Positions 51,384 through 59,729 of a stretch of 64,000 nucleotides of DNA are shown piece by piece. The stretch comes from CAWIUB01 sp963839995 (GTDB taxonomy: Bacteria; Actinomycetota; Actinomycetes; Mycobacteriales; Jatrophihabitantaceae). Within the stretch, counting starts at the first letter, position 1. Each line of letters starts with the position of its first letter. Below the pieces are notes generated by a model. The model was not told where the DNA came from. It searched no databases and worked only from the letters and a program-made list of their open reading frames with translations. Both the position numbers and the translations under genes were made by a program. The DNA is taken from assembly GCA_963839995.1 (NCBI GenBank), contig CAWIXH010000005.1, positions 146,245 through 210,244 on the forward strand. The letters run 5' to 3'.

Positions 51384-51692
51384 TCAGCGCCGGCTGGCCC
51401 GGCGGGCGGCGGCGCGTTCGCGGGCGGCACTGACCGGCTTGGCCGGCGCACCGTTGACCGGCTTGGCAGGCGTGCCGGGCTCGTCAGGTAGGGCCTCGTC
51501 AGTTACGGCCTCGTCAGGTACGTCGTTGGCGTCCTCGGCGCGCTGGATCGTCACCTTCCCGGACTCCAGGTCTATGCGCTTTCCCCCCGACGAGTCGCCG
51601 ATCTGCTGGCGGGTCGACTGCAGGCGGCGCTTCTCTTCATCCATGTGCCGCTTGGCCGGATTGAAGAGTGTGTCGATGCCCCACTGCGTCAC
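51384..51692 (-). CDS. DUF6191-type small protein
   Basis: 102 residues. The conserved N-terminal part is TQWGIDTLFNPAKRHMDEEK RRLQSTRQQIGDS (in two pieces), followed by IDLESGKVTIQ. The C-terminal third is a low-complexity acidic then basic tail with repeats of DEA/LPDE and AKPVNGAPAKPV, ending RERAAARRASRR. Such proteins are common in actinobacteria without a known function. GTG start; weak ribosome site. Confidence 0.75.
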   Translation of the reverse strand: MTQWGIDTLFNPAKRHMDEEKRRLQSTRQQIGDSSGGKRIDLESGKVTIQRAEDANDVPDEAVTDEALPDEPGTPAKPVNGAPAKPVSAARERAAARRASRR

Positions 51693-51768
51693 CCCACGAG
51701 GTTACGTCCTGCGAACGCCGTGGGGGTAGCGGTGGCAGGCCCGGCAGGCGGTCCGTAGCCTCGATGGC

Positions 51769-52443
51769 ATGCTGTTCTCGCGAACCAAGACCGAACTCAT
51801 CACGCCGGATCGCGCCTTGCCTGGCCGCGATGGCTACGCATTTCCGGTGCCGGACACGCACTTCGTCACTGGGCGGCTGATCAAGCCGCCGTTCCCGGCC
51901 GGCTTGCAGACCGCAGTGCTGGGGTTGGGGTGCTTCTGGGGGGCGGAGCGGGAGTTCTGGCAAACCCAGGGCGTGTGGACGACAGCGGTCGGCTACGCCG
52001 GTGGCTTCACGCCGTACCCGACATACGAAGAGGTTTGCTCCGGGCTGACCGGGCACGCGGAGGTGGTCCTGGCGGTCTTCGATCCGTCGGTGCTGCCCTT
52101 CGCGCGGTTGCTCAAAGTGTTCTTCGAGGCACACGATCCAACGCAGGGCATGCGGCAGGGCAACGACGTCGGCACCCAGTACCGGTCGGCCATCTACGTC
52201 GCGGACGACGCCGCGCTCGCTGAGGCGGAAGCCGCGAAGGCCGCGTACACCACCGAGCTGCACCGGCGCGGCTACGGTCCGGCCACCACGCAGATCGCCC
52301 GAGCCGGCGCGTTCTACTACGCGGAGGACTACCACCAGCAGTACCTCGCCAAGAACCCCGATGGTTACTGCGGTCTGGGCGGCACGGGGGTCAGCTGCCC
52401 CGTGGGATTGTTTGCTCCGGAGAAGGCTGCAGAGGAGAGCTAG
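51769..52443 (+). CDS. msrA: Peptide methionine sulfoxide reductase MsrA
   Basis: 224 residues. Catalytic Cys55 in VLGLGCFWGAEREFWQ, then VWTTAVGYAGGFTPYPTYEE, GHAEVVLAVFDPSVL, FFEAHDPTQGMRQGNDVGTQ and YRSAIY are all conserved. The resolving cysteines lie in the C-terminal tail (GYCGLGGTGVSCPVG). It reduces the S-epimer of methionine sulfoxide using thioredoxin. ATG at 51769 gives a 47-residue N-terminal extension typical of actinobacterial MsrA. Confidence 0.96.
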   Translation: MLFSRTKTELITPDRALPGRDGYAFPVPDTHFVTGRLIKPPFPAGLQTAVLGLGCFWGAEREFWQTQGVWTTAVGYAGGFTPYPTYEEVCSGLTGHAEVVLAVFDPSVLPFARLLKVFFEAHDPTQGMRQGNDVGTQYRSAIYVADDAALAEAEAAKAAYTTELHRRGYGPATTQIARAGAFYYAEDYHQQYLAKNPDGYCGLGGTGVSCPVGLFAPEKAAEES

Positions 52444-52577
52444 ACGGGCGTTTCGAGGCTGAGAAGCCACCGCCTGGGCATCGAGCAGGTCGACCCCGTG
52501 AAGTAGTTGGATGGTTCGACCCACGCAGCGCTGAGGCGGCTACACGAGCGATACATCGTCATACATCGAGGTTGATC

Positions 52578-52800
52578 ATGGCTGCGATCCGCGCAACGTC
52601 CTTCCGGCCGCGTTCTGAGATCAAGCAGCGGCCGCAGCAGCAGGCGGCCGCTGAGGGGATCAGCGAGCGGTCCCTGCTGGAGCGGCTCGTGGCCGAAGGC
52701 CTGGATACGTTGGATCATCCGGGAATCGTGTACCGCGACGGGCCGACGGGTCGGCGCGCCGCACTGGCAACGGGCCCGGACGTGTGGGAAATCGGGCTCC
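52578..52800 (+). pseudogene. Antitoxin-like protein truncated by an IS66 insertion
   Basis: The ATG frame reads MAAIRATSFRPRSEIKQRPQ, QQAAAEGISERSLLERLVAE and GLDTLDHPGIVYRDGPTGRR AALATGPDVWEI, with an N-terminal DNA-binding part and the GPTGRRAAL...DVWEI segment of actinobacterial antitoxins that precede PIN toxins. Homology ends at about 52795, where the left end of the IS66 element begins. The continuation and any toxin gene have been displaced or lost; none is found on the right side of the IS. The direct repeat ATACATCG at 52552 and 52561 may be an operator. Confidence 0.6.
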
Positions 52801-54353
52801 GCAACTGGTCAGGTCCTCGCATCGCCTGTGACTGGTGTGGCTGGTGTGACAGAACGGCGTGGCGTGTTGATCTAGCGCTCGGGACGCCGATCATGGTGCA
52901 GTGCCTGCCGGTCCCGACCCGTCCTACGCCGAACTTGCGGCGGAGAATGCGGCGCTGCGCACGATGGTGGGCGTGCTTCGGGCTGAGGTAGAGGCGCTGC
53001 GGGCTGAGGTCGCTGAGCTGCGTCGGCAGTTGGGATCCAACAGCCAGAACTCCTCGAAGCCGCCGTCGACGGATTCGCCGTTCGATAAGCCGGCCCCGAA
53101 ATCCCAGCGGCGCCGCTCGGGCCGTAAGCCTGGCGGGCAGCCCGGTCATCCCGGGGCGACGCTGCGCCAAGTCGCCGACCCGGACACGGTGGTGGTGCAC
53201 GAGCCGGCGGCGTGCCGGTGCTGCGGCGCCGGCCTGATGGGGCGGCCGGTCAGCCGGGTGGAGCGGCGCCAGCAGTTCGACATCCCGCCGGTCACGGTGA
53301 CGGTGACCGAGTATCAGCTGGTGGAGCGGGAATGCGAGTGCGGGGCGCGGACCCGCGCCGACGCCCCCGCGGGGGTGGACGCCCCGGTGCAGTACGGGCC
53401 GCGGATCGCGGCGATCATCGTCTACCTCTACGTCGGGCAGTTCCTGTCCAAGAAGCGCACCGCGCAAGCGTTGGCCGAACTGTTCGGCACCCCCGTCTCG
53501 GAAGGGACCGTCGCGGCAGTGACCGCGCGGGCCGCCGACGGCCTGGACGACTTCCTGGCCCACGTGCGGGACCGGATCGCGGCCGCGCCGGTGGCGCACT
53601 TCGACGAGACCGGGCTGCGGGTCGAGGGCAAGCTGCGCTGGGTGCACTCGGCCTCCACCGGCAGGTACTCGCTGATCACCGTGCACGACAAGCGCGGCCG
53701 GGTCGCGATGGACGCCGCCGGGGTGCTGCCCGGTTTCACCGGCGTCGCGGTGCACGACGCCTGGGCGCCGTATGACACCTACACCGCCGTGACGCATGCG
53801 CTGTGCAACGCGCACGCGCTGCGGGAGTTGCAGGCCGTCACCGACCAGACACCAGACGGGGACTGGTGTTGGGCCGAGCAGACCGCCGACGCGCTGCGCG
53901 ACCTGAAAGACCTCGTCGAGGCCGCGCTCGCCGCCGACCCCGCCAGCTTGCACACCCTCGACCAGGCCGCGGTCACCGACGCGCTGACCCGCTACCGCTC
54001 CGCCGTGCGCATCGGCGCGAACGCCACCGCCGACCGGGCCACGAAGCTGCAGGCAAAACACCACGCCCTCGCGCGGCGGCTGATCACCCGCGAAGCCGAC
54101 TACCTGCGCTTCACCACCAACCCGCAGGTGAGTTTCGACAACAACGCCGCGGAACGCGAAATCCGGATGATCAAAGTCCGGCAGAAAGTCTCCGGCTGCC
54201 TACGCACCCTCACCGGCGCCGAGCAATTCTGCGCGATACGCAGCTACCTCGCCACCGCCCGGAAACACGACATCGGCTTCTTCCACGCCCTCGCCACACT
54301 CGCCGAGGGCCGCCCGTGGCCGCCCGCATTCAGCTAATAGGCTGACCAGTTAC
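52801..54353 (+). mobile_element. IS66-family insertion sequence
   Basis: About 1.55 kb with imperfect terminal inverted repeats: left GCAACTGGTCAGG at 52801-52813, right end (complement) GTAACTGGTCAGC at 54353-54341. It contains a single transposase gene; no TnpA/TnpB accessory frames are seen, as in minimal IS66 members. I see no clear 8-bp target duplication at the flanks, so the end positions may be off by a few bases or the flank was rearranged. Confidence 0.8.
52901..54337 (+). CDS. IS66-family transposase (TnpC type)
   Basis: 478 residues. An N-terminal leucine-zipper-like coiled coil (AENAALRTMVGVLRAEVEAL; RAEVAELRRQLG) precedes SNSQNSSKPPSTDSP, the IS66 hallmark. A zinc-finger region (CRCCGAGL; CECGARTRADAP) follows, then the DDE domain: VAHFDETGLRVEGKLRWVHS, VHDAWAPYDTY and FDNNAAEREIRMIKVRQKVS with the catalytic glutamate. 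Full length and uninterrupted, so possibly active. GTG start at 52901. Confidence 0.95.
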   Translation: MPAGPDPSYAELAAENAALRTMVGVLRAEVEALRAEVAELRRQLGSNSQNSSKPPSTDSPFDKPAPKSQRRRSGRKPGGQPGHPGATLRQVADPDTVVVHEPAACRCCGAGLMGRPVSRVERRQQFDIPPVTVTVTEYQLVERECECGARTRADAPAGVDAPVQYGPRIAAIIVYLYVGQFLSKKRTAQALAELFGTPVSEGTVAAVTARAADGLDDFLAHVRDRIAAAPVAHFDETGLRVEGKLRWVHSASTGRYSLITVHDKRGRVAMDAAGVLPGFTGVAVHDAWAPYDTYTAVTHALCNAHALRELQAVTDQTPDGDWCWAEQTADALRDLKDLVEAALAADPASLHTLDQAAVTDALTRYRSAVRIGANATADRATKLQAKHHALARRLITREADYLRFTTNPQVSFDNNAAEREIRMIKVRQKVSGCLRTLTGAEQFCAIRSYLATARKHDIGFFHALATLAEGRPWPPAFS

Positions 54354-54373
54354 GCTTGACTTTCCGATGATCA
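54354..54373 (+). repeat. Left arm of a long-range inverted repeat enclosing the IS1634 element
   Basis: GCTTGACTTTCCGATGATCA pairs with the reverse complement of 56348-56367 at 18 of 20 positions. It touches the right end of the IS66 element and lies 54 bp outside the left IS1634 terminus. Probably a terminus of an older element. Confidence 0.65.
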
Positions 54374-54426
54374 TGGGTGCGGACTGCTGGTTTCCCTTGT
54401 ATCGCGGGGGTTGTGGGCCTCGAGGG

Positions 54427-56260
54427 GTGTATGACCTAACCGCGGCTGTGTTGGCTGTCGGTCGCCCGGCGCTGAGGTGCGTAACGGTCGAGCCCGAAGA
54501 GCTGGCTGAGCCGGTCCTGGGTGGGGCTGGTTTCGGTGAGCATGCGGCGTGCTTTGGGTCGGCCCTTCTCGCCTTGGTAGAGCAGGACGGTTTCGCCGAT
54601 GCCGGCGAGTTGGTCGAGCAGGGCCCGGATGCTGAGGTGCAGGTCGGCCTGGCGGGCCTTGTGCCGCATCAGGTGGGCGATTTGCAGGGCGAGCACGCAG
54701 GTGAAGGTGTGCACGCGGATGTTGTGTTCGGTCCAGTGGTGCATCGGGGAGAAGGAGACGACGTGTGGGTCTTTCATTTGCCGGAAGCAGAACTCGGCTT
54801 CGGACTGGGAGCGGTAGCCGGCGACGACGTCGGCGACCGGCCAGTGGTCGTGGTCGGTGATGAGCACGTGTTTGCCGAACAGTTCTTCTTCCAGTGTGTC
54901 GCGGGCGGCGGGGTCGACCGACCAGGTCAGGCGTAGGTCTTGGGGCTGCTCGCCGTCGAGCCGCCAGCTGACCACGCGCCGTACCCAGGGTTTGCGGGTG
55001 ATCTGCTCGATGTCGGCTTCCACCTTCTGGCGGGTCCGGCGGGTCTTGCCGCGGGCGAGGGTGGCGGCCAGCTCGTCGAGCTTGCGGCCGGCTTTGGCCA
55101 GAGTCGTGCCGTCGAAGCCGCGGGCCTGGGCCTGGTGCAGTTCGGGTGAGTGGGTCAGGATCGCCCGCCGTTGGGCGCCGTAGGTCTCGCGTCGGGTGTC
55201 GAACGCGCTCAGCCCGCCGAAGCGGTCGGGGTCGACCACGGCGCGCGCGGAGGCGGGCAGGGCGGTGAGGTCCGGGCAGTCGCTGGCGGGCACCGACCCG
55301 ATGTAGTGCAGACCTTGCTCGGCCAGGTGGGCGAAGTTGTCCTGACTGTTCTGGCCGGCGTCGAACACCACCGTCATGTCGATGTCGCCGCTGTCGGCCT
55401 CACCGCTGTCGGCCTCACCGCTGTCGGCCTCACCGCTGTCGGTGTCGTCGCTGTCGGCTGCGTGCCCGGCGGTGGTGGTGATCGCCTGGTATTGGCCGCG
55501 CAGCTGGTCGATCATCGTCGGGAACTGGGTGACGTCGGGCCGGTCGCCGGGGTAGGCGTGCCAGGCGAGCGGGATGCCGCCGTCGCGGGTGACCACGAGC
55601 CCAAGACCGACCAGGCGCAGGTCGGCACGTTTCTGTTTCGCCTTGCCCCGCTGCGCGACCGGGGCCTTGTCGTTCGCGGTGGCGATGAAGGTGGCGAAGT
55701 TGGTCATGTCCAATGCCACCGAGGAGATATCGACTCCGGAGACCTCGATCAGCCGCAACGCGACCGCCTGGCTGATCTGCTCCAGCTGCTCCAGCGAGAC
55801 GGCGTGCATCGCGTCCCAGAACCGCCGGTGGTCCAACGCCGAGGCGCTGATCTTGGTGAACCGGTCGGCGGCGGTGGTCTTCCACCAGGCGGCGATGCCC
55901 GCCTTCGAACACGGGGCGACCAGCCGGTTCAGCGCGGCCAACGCCAGGTAGGTGCCCGCCGACAGCGGCAGCCCGGCCGGGCCGGGCCCGGCCACCTCGT
56001 CGATGAGCCCGGCCACCCGAAGCTCGTCGAGGATCCCCCAGACCGCGGCGACGTCCCCGAACCCCAGGTGCCGGGTGCGGTCGGGCAGCACCGCCTGCTC
56101 GCGGGCATCCAGCAGCGCCTCCACATCCGCGGCGGAGCCGATATAGCGCTCGGAGACCATCTTCGGCCTGCCCCCGACGCGGGCCATCTCCCGCAGGTAC
56201 CAGTACGTCTTCCCGCCGATCTTCTTCGGGTACAGACTCGTCACAATTTAGGTCATACAC
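54427..56260 (-). mobile_element. IS1634-family insertion sequence
   Basis: About 1.83 kb with perfect 13-bp terminal inverted repeats GTGTATGACCTAA at 54427-54439 and TTAGGTCATACAC at 56248-56260. The only gene is the transposase. The left repeat overlaps the last codons of the transposase and the right repeat starts 4 bases before its start codon, a compact layout. No obvious target duplication flanks it. Confidence 0.88.
54436..56244 (-). CDS. IS1634-family transposase (IS4-type DDE)
   Basis: 602 residues. KKIGGKTYWYLREMARVGGR and MVSERYIGSAADVEALL form the usual N-terminus. The catalytic domain shows SVALDMTNFATFI, MTVVFDAGQNSQDNFAHLAE (second aspartate) and DVVAGYRSQSEAEFCFRQMK with the Y-(2)-R-(3)-E-(6)-K signature of IS4 transposases. 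An acidic insertion, DSGEA repeated three times and coded by a 15-bp tandem repeat at 55391-55435, sits before the second aspartate. Reading frame is intact. Confidence 0.95.
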   Translation of the reverse strand: MTSLYPKKIGGKTYWYLREMARVGGRPKMVSERYIGSAADVEALLDAREQAVLPDRTRHLGFGDVAAVWGILDELRVAGLIDEVAGPGPAGLPLSAGTYLALAALNRLVAPCSKAGIAAWWKTTAADRFTKISASALDHRRFWDAMHAVSLEQLEQISQAVALRLIEVSGVDISSVALDMTNFATFIATANDKAPVAQRGKAKQKRADLRLVGLGLVVTRDGGIPLAWHAYPGDRPDVTQFPTMIDQLRGQYQAITTTAGHAADSDDTDSGEADSGEADSGEADSGDIDMTVVFDAGQNSQDNFAHLAEQGLHYIGSVPASDCPDLTALPASARAVVDPDRFGGLSAFDTRRETYGAQRRAILTHSPELHQAQARGFDGTTLAKAGRKLDELAATLARGKTRRTRQKVEADIEQITRKPWVRRVVSWRLDGEQPQDLRLTWSVDPAARDTLEEELFGKHVLITDHDHWPVADVVAGYRSQSEAEFCFRQMKDPHVVSFSPMHHWTEHNIRVHTFTCVLALQIAHLMRHKARQADLHLSIRALLDQLAGIGETVLLYQGEKGRPKARRMLTETSPTQDRLSQLFGLDRYAPQRRATDSQHSRG

Positions 56261-56347
56261 ACGGATGCGACCTCAGTCAAACACCAACACCGGTGTGTCG
56301 GAAGGGAAAACGCGACAGGCCGTCCGCGGCCGGGCCTCAGAACACCG

Positions 56348-56367
56348 TGATCATCGGAAGCTCAAGC
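56348..56367 (-). repeat. Right arm of the long-range inverted repeat enclosing IS1634
   Basis: TGATCATCGGAAGCTCAAGC, complementary to 54354-54373 at 18 of 20 positions and 87 bp outside the right IS1634 terminus. It suggests that IS1634 landed inside an older element now reduced to its ends. Confidence 0.65.
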
Positions 56368-56654
56368 TAGACAACATCAATGCGATCGTCCGCGCATGCA
56401 GCAGCCAGGGCCGTTCATCTATACGGTTCACGCGACACGCATCGACCGGATGCCGCTCGGAGACGGGTGAGGGACCACGGATCAGCGAGGAGCCGATGGG
56501 CCACCCAGAGGGTTTGGGTGTCCCACGCGGGATTCTCACACTCGCGGATCACCGCATATCGGTGCTTGTGACGTACGACGACGGTGGCTCGGTGATCGTC
56601 GGGCCAAAGGTCCGCCCTGGTCTATAACCCCCGGAAACACTGGCCTGTAGCGTG
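56368..56654. other. Non-coding stretch between IS scar and tRNA-Arg-like sequence
   Basis: About 290 bases (nearly 400 counted from the IS end) with only short open frames. A plus-strand frame ending at 56627 gives GILTLADHRISVLVTYDDGG and SVIVGPKVRPGL, which looks protein-like but has no start or known family, so it may be a gene fragment. Nothing else recognised. Confidence 0.4.
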
Positions 56655-56728
56655 GCGCGCCCGAAGGGATTCGAACCCCCAACCTCTTGATCCGTAGATC
56701 AGTGCGGGCTACCGCTGGGCTGGCACGC
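56655..56728 (-). tRNA. Degenerate tRNA-Arg(ACG)-like sequence (probable pseudo-tRNA or att site)
   Basis: The minus strand has acceptor GCGTGCC pairing with GGCGCGC, a CTACGGA anticodon-loop sequence (ACG) and the segment GGTTGGGGGTTCGAATCCC leading to the CTTCGGGCGCGC end of actinobacterial tRNA-Arg. But the D stem strands (GCCC and GCCC) cannot pair, and the anticodon stem does not close around a 7-base loop. A 3' end kept while the 5' half decays is the mark of an attachment site. It sits at the left edge of a block with integrase remains. Confidence 0.6.
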
Positions 56729-56897
56729 TGCCGCAAATGCTGGCAGGTCCGCTGTCCTCTCTGGCATCTCTGTCCACCCGTGGCCGAGGTTCATGGACAG
56801 AGTCATGGACAGACCGTCCACCGTGGATACTCGGCCCGGTACCTCGTGGGCTCGTCTCGTCGCTTCGTGCTGCCCTCGATGGCGGCCCGGTTATAGA

Positions 56898-58985
56898 TCA
56901 GATCTCTTTGTGCAGCACGAGGGGGTAGACCGGTCCTGCACCGGCCTCGCGAAGCAGGCAGGCGGCGACGGTGAGGGTGAAACCGGAGCGGGTCGTGTCG
57001 TCGATGAGCAGCGCCGGGCCGGGAGGCACTGACGCCGTGACTGATAGGCGGGTCAGGGCGTTGGTCGCCGCCTGGGTGTTGGTCGCCGTGTGCGCCTGGA
57101 AGCCGCCGGCGTTGCCGGCGGTCAGAGCGTCGGGCACCAGGCGCAGCCGGCCGAGGCCGGCCAGCCGCTGGGCCAGGTCCGCGACCAGACGGTTGCGGCG
57201 TCGCGACGGTATCCAGGTGATCCAGGTCGGGCGGCCGGCAGGCCAGCCCCACTTGGTCAGCGTCGCTACCAGCCCGGCGAAGACGTCCGCGGTCACCCGG
57301 TCGCTGGCGGGGTTCAGCACCTCGGCCACGGCGGGGCCCCACGCCGCGTCGTCGGCGAGCGCCAACGCCCGCCCTGGCTCAGCGCGCAGGCTTTCGGGGA
57401 TCTTGCCGCGCCGGGCAGCTCCGGTGGGCCACATTTTGCGTGGCTCGATGACGACGGTCTGCGACCGCAGGTGCGCTACAGCGGCGGTGACCGACGCGGC
57501 GGCGGGAGTCAGCCCGGGAGCTGGCAACGTCGCGGTGCACACCGAGCAGCGCCCGCAGTCGCGCGCTTCGGGGTCGTCGAGTTCCTGGCGCAGCACCCGC
57601 ATCAGGCACGCCTGGCCGGACTGGTAGGCACGCATCACGTCCTGTTCGCGGCGGCGGGCCGCGGCGATACCGGCGTACCGGTCGGCGTCATAGCACCAGT
57701 CGCGTCCCGTGGAGATCCAGCCTCCCTCGACGCGTTGCACGGCGTCGTCCACGTCGAGGACCTTGAGCAGCGCCTCGAGCCGCCCGCGGCGCAGCCGACA
57801 GTCGGCCTCGAGCCTGGCCAGGCTCATCGGGACGTCCGCGGCTGCGAGCGTGGTGAGCACCTCGCGGACCTTCGCTTCGGGTGGGAACGCGGTCGAGTCG
57901 AAGTACTCCCAGATCCTTGTGTCCGCGCTGGTCGGCAGCAGCACCGCCGCCGCGTGCTCGAGGGCCCGCCCGGCCCGGCCGACCTGCTGGTAGTACGCGA
58001 TCGGGGACGCCGGGGCGCCCAGGTGCACGACGAAGCCCAGGTCGGGCATGTCCAGGCCCATGCCCAGCGAGGAAGTCGCGACCAACGCCCGCAGCTCGTG
58101 GGCGAGCAGTCGGCGCTCCAACTCCGATCGCTCCCCAGCCGGGGTCGCCGAGGAGTACGCGGCGACCCGATGCCCGGCAGCGATCAAGTACTCAGCCAGC
58201 TGCGTGGTACCGGCGACCGTGAGGGCGTAGATGATCCCGGAACCGACCAGGTCCGGGCCGGACAGGGCGTCCGCGATCCACGCATACGCAGTGGGCAGAT
58301 CCGCAGTCGGAACGACCGACAGCGCCAGCGATTCCCGATCGAGGTTGCCGCGCAGGGTGACGGCATCGGCACCCAGCTGGGCGGCGATGTCGCGAGTGAC
58401 CCGGTCATTCGCGGTGGCGGTGGTCGCCAACACCGGGGTGCCGGCCGGCAACCCGTCGAGCACCTGGCGCAGCCGGCGGTAGTCCGGGCGGAAATCATGC
58501 CCCCAGTCAGACAAACAGTGCGCCTCATCGACGACCAGCAGGCCGACGCGGGCAGCGAGGTTGGCCAACACCCGGGCACGGAACCCAAGGGAGTTCAACC
58601 GCTCCGGCGAGATGAGCAGCACGTCGACGGCGTCGGCCGCGATCTCGGCCTCGATCACCGGCCAGTCGTCGAAGTTGGCCGAGTTCAAAGTGACCGCCCG
58701 CAGCCCGGAACGTTGCGCGGCAGCGACCTGGTCACGCATCAAAGCCAGCAGCGGCGAAATGACCAGCGTCGGGCCGTGCCCCTGCCCGCGGCGCAGCCCC
58801 GTCGCGATCCAATACACAGCGGATTTCCCCCACCCGGTGCGCTGGATAACGACCACCTTGCGACACCCCCGCACCAGCGCCTCGACCGCCGCCCACTGAT
58901 CCTCACGCAGCACAGCGTCACGACCAGCAAGCCGGCCCAGGTGCTCTCCGGCGATCACGCGGAGGGCATCATCCTGCTCGGGCAC
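56898..58985 (-). CDS. RecQ-type helicase with C-terminal phosphoribosyltransferase-like domain
   Basis: 695 residues. SF2 motifs: REDQWAAVEALVRG, Walker A QRTGWGKS (48-55), DEAH box VVDEAHCLSDWGHDFRPDYR (153-156), ATTATANDRVTRDIA and motif VI QQVGRAGRALEHAA. A winged-helix-like region and a cysteine cluster (CLMRVL; CGRCSVC near 490) follow. The last 60 residues hold PALLIDDTTRSGFTLTVAAC, a PRPP-loop-like motif of phosphoribosyltransferases. RecQ helicases unwind forks and recombination intermediates; the added domain points to a nucleotide-linked or defence-related role. It lies between mobile-element remains. Confidence 0.88.
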   Translation of the reverse strand: MPEQDDALRVIAGEHLGRLAGRDAVLREDQWAAVEALVRGCRKVVVIQRTGWGKSAVYWIATGLRRGQGHGPTLVISPLLALMRDQVAAAQRSGLRAVTLNSANFDDWPVIEAEIAADAVDVLLISPERLNSLGFRARVLANLAARVGLLVVDEAHCLSDWGHDFRPDYRRLRQVLDGLPAGTPVLATTATANDRVTRDIAAQLGADAVTLRGNLDRESLALSVVPTADLPTAYAWIADALSGPDLVGSGIIYALTVAGTTQLAEYLIAAGHRVAAYSSATPAGERSELERRLLAHELRALVATSSLGMGLDMPDLGFVVHLGAPASPIAYYQQVGRAGRALEHAAAVLLPTSADTRIWEYFDSTAFPPEAKVREVLTTLAAADVPMSLARLEADCRLRRGRLEALLKVLDVDDAVQRVEGGWISTGRDWCYDADRYAGIAAARRREQDVMRAYQSGQACLMRVLRQELDDPEARDCGRCSVCTATLPAPGLTPAAASVTAAVAHLRSQTVVIEPRKMWPTGAARRGKIPESLRAEPGRALALADDAAWGPAVAEVLNPASDRVTADVFAGLVATLTKWGWPAGRPTWITWIPSRRRNRLVADLAQRLAGLGRLRLVPDALTAGNAGGFQAHTATNTQAATNALTRLSVTASVPPGPALLIDDTTRSGFTLTVAACLLREAGAGPVYPLVLHKEI

Positions 58986-59149
58986 ACCGTCATCGTGCCC
59001 AATGCCCCCGACGACGCCGCACCCCGCCGCTATTCCCAGACACCGCGTAATAGCTGCTAGGCGGCGCCAAGACCCGTGGCGCCCACCCTCCGACGTCCCT
59101 CGCCGTCCTGAATCCCCTTGATTTGCCGGGCTCCAAGACGATGTCGCCT

Positions 59150-59717
59150 GCGTCGATTTCGAACCTACGACAAGGGATTATGAGACCCTGCGGCCGGGTA
59201 TTCGCCTCTGAACACCTCAACGCGCACACCCCGGTGCATGTCATCCAGGCGCTGCATATGAAGCACGCCACGGTGAACAGCGTGATGATCTACGCCAAGC
59301 TCTACCCGAACCAGCTGGTGGAGGCTTACCGCGCCGCGATGCGGTCTTTACACCGACGTCTACGGCGAGCACGCGTCGCACACCCCGACCGAGGAGGAGT
59401 AGGGCGCTTTCACCGAAGGCTGCTCGCCGCCTGATATGGGCACCCGCATCTGCGCCCTGCCGACCGGTGAGCACTGTCCCCGCGGACTGGTCTGCCTCGG
59501 CTGCGGCCACGCCCAACCCAAGACGAGCGCCGCGCCGACCGTCCGGCGGATGCTCGCCAGCCACACCCGCGGGCTGGCCACAGCCCGGCAAGCCGGCGAA
59601 CCGGCCGGGCAGATCGCCTGCCGGGAGTTGGAGGTCGAACGGATCCGCAGCGCGCTGCACCGCGCCGACCAGCTCAACGACACCGCGGCCGCAGCGCTGG
59701 ACGCCGCCGCGGTCTGA
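59150..59717 (+). pseudogene. Tyrosine recombinase/integrase C-terminus, frameshifted and with an in-frame TAG
   Basis: The first part reads FASEHLNAHTPVHVIQALHM, then TVNSVMIYAKLYPNQLVEAY, keeping the HxxxY-like end with catalytic tyrosine. A frame change near 59350 leads to TDVYGEHASHTPTEEE followed by TAG at 59400-59402 where tryptophan is expected. The frame then goes on as ALPTGEHCPRGLVCLGCGHA and RELEVERIRSALHRADQLND, the cysteine-bearing tail of this integrase type. N-terminal and most catalytic parts are absent. The downstream ATG at 59436 could still express a 93-residue tail. Confidence 0.72.
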
Positions 59718-59729
59718 CAGCATGCGTCC

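Noticed and set aside
52780..54373. Target-site duplication for IS66
   Set aside because: Comparison of the bases outside the predicted ends shows no matching 8-mer.
56265..56627. 120-codon plus-strand frame right of IS1634
   Set aside because: It begins in the IS flank, has no ribosome site and only its last 45 residues look protein-like; kept as a note on the gap.
57090..59060. 656-codon plus-strand frame opposite recQ
   Set aside because: Antisense to the helicase gene with a repetitive Gly/Arg/Asp product.
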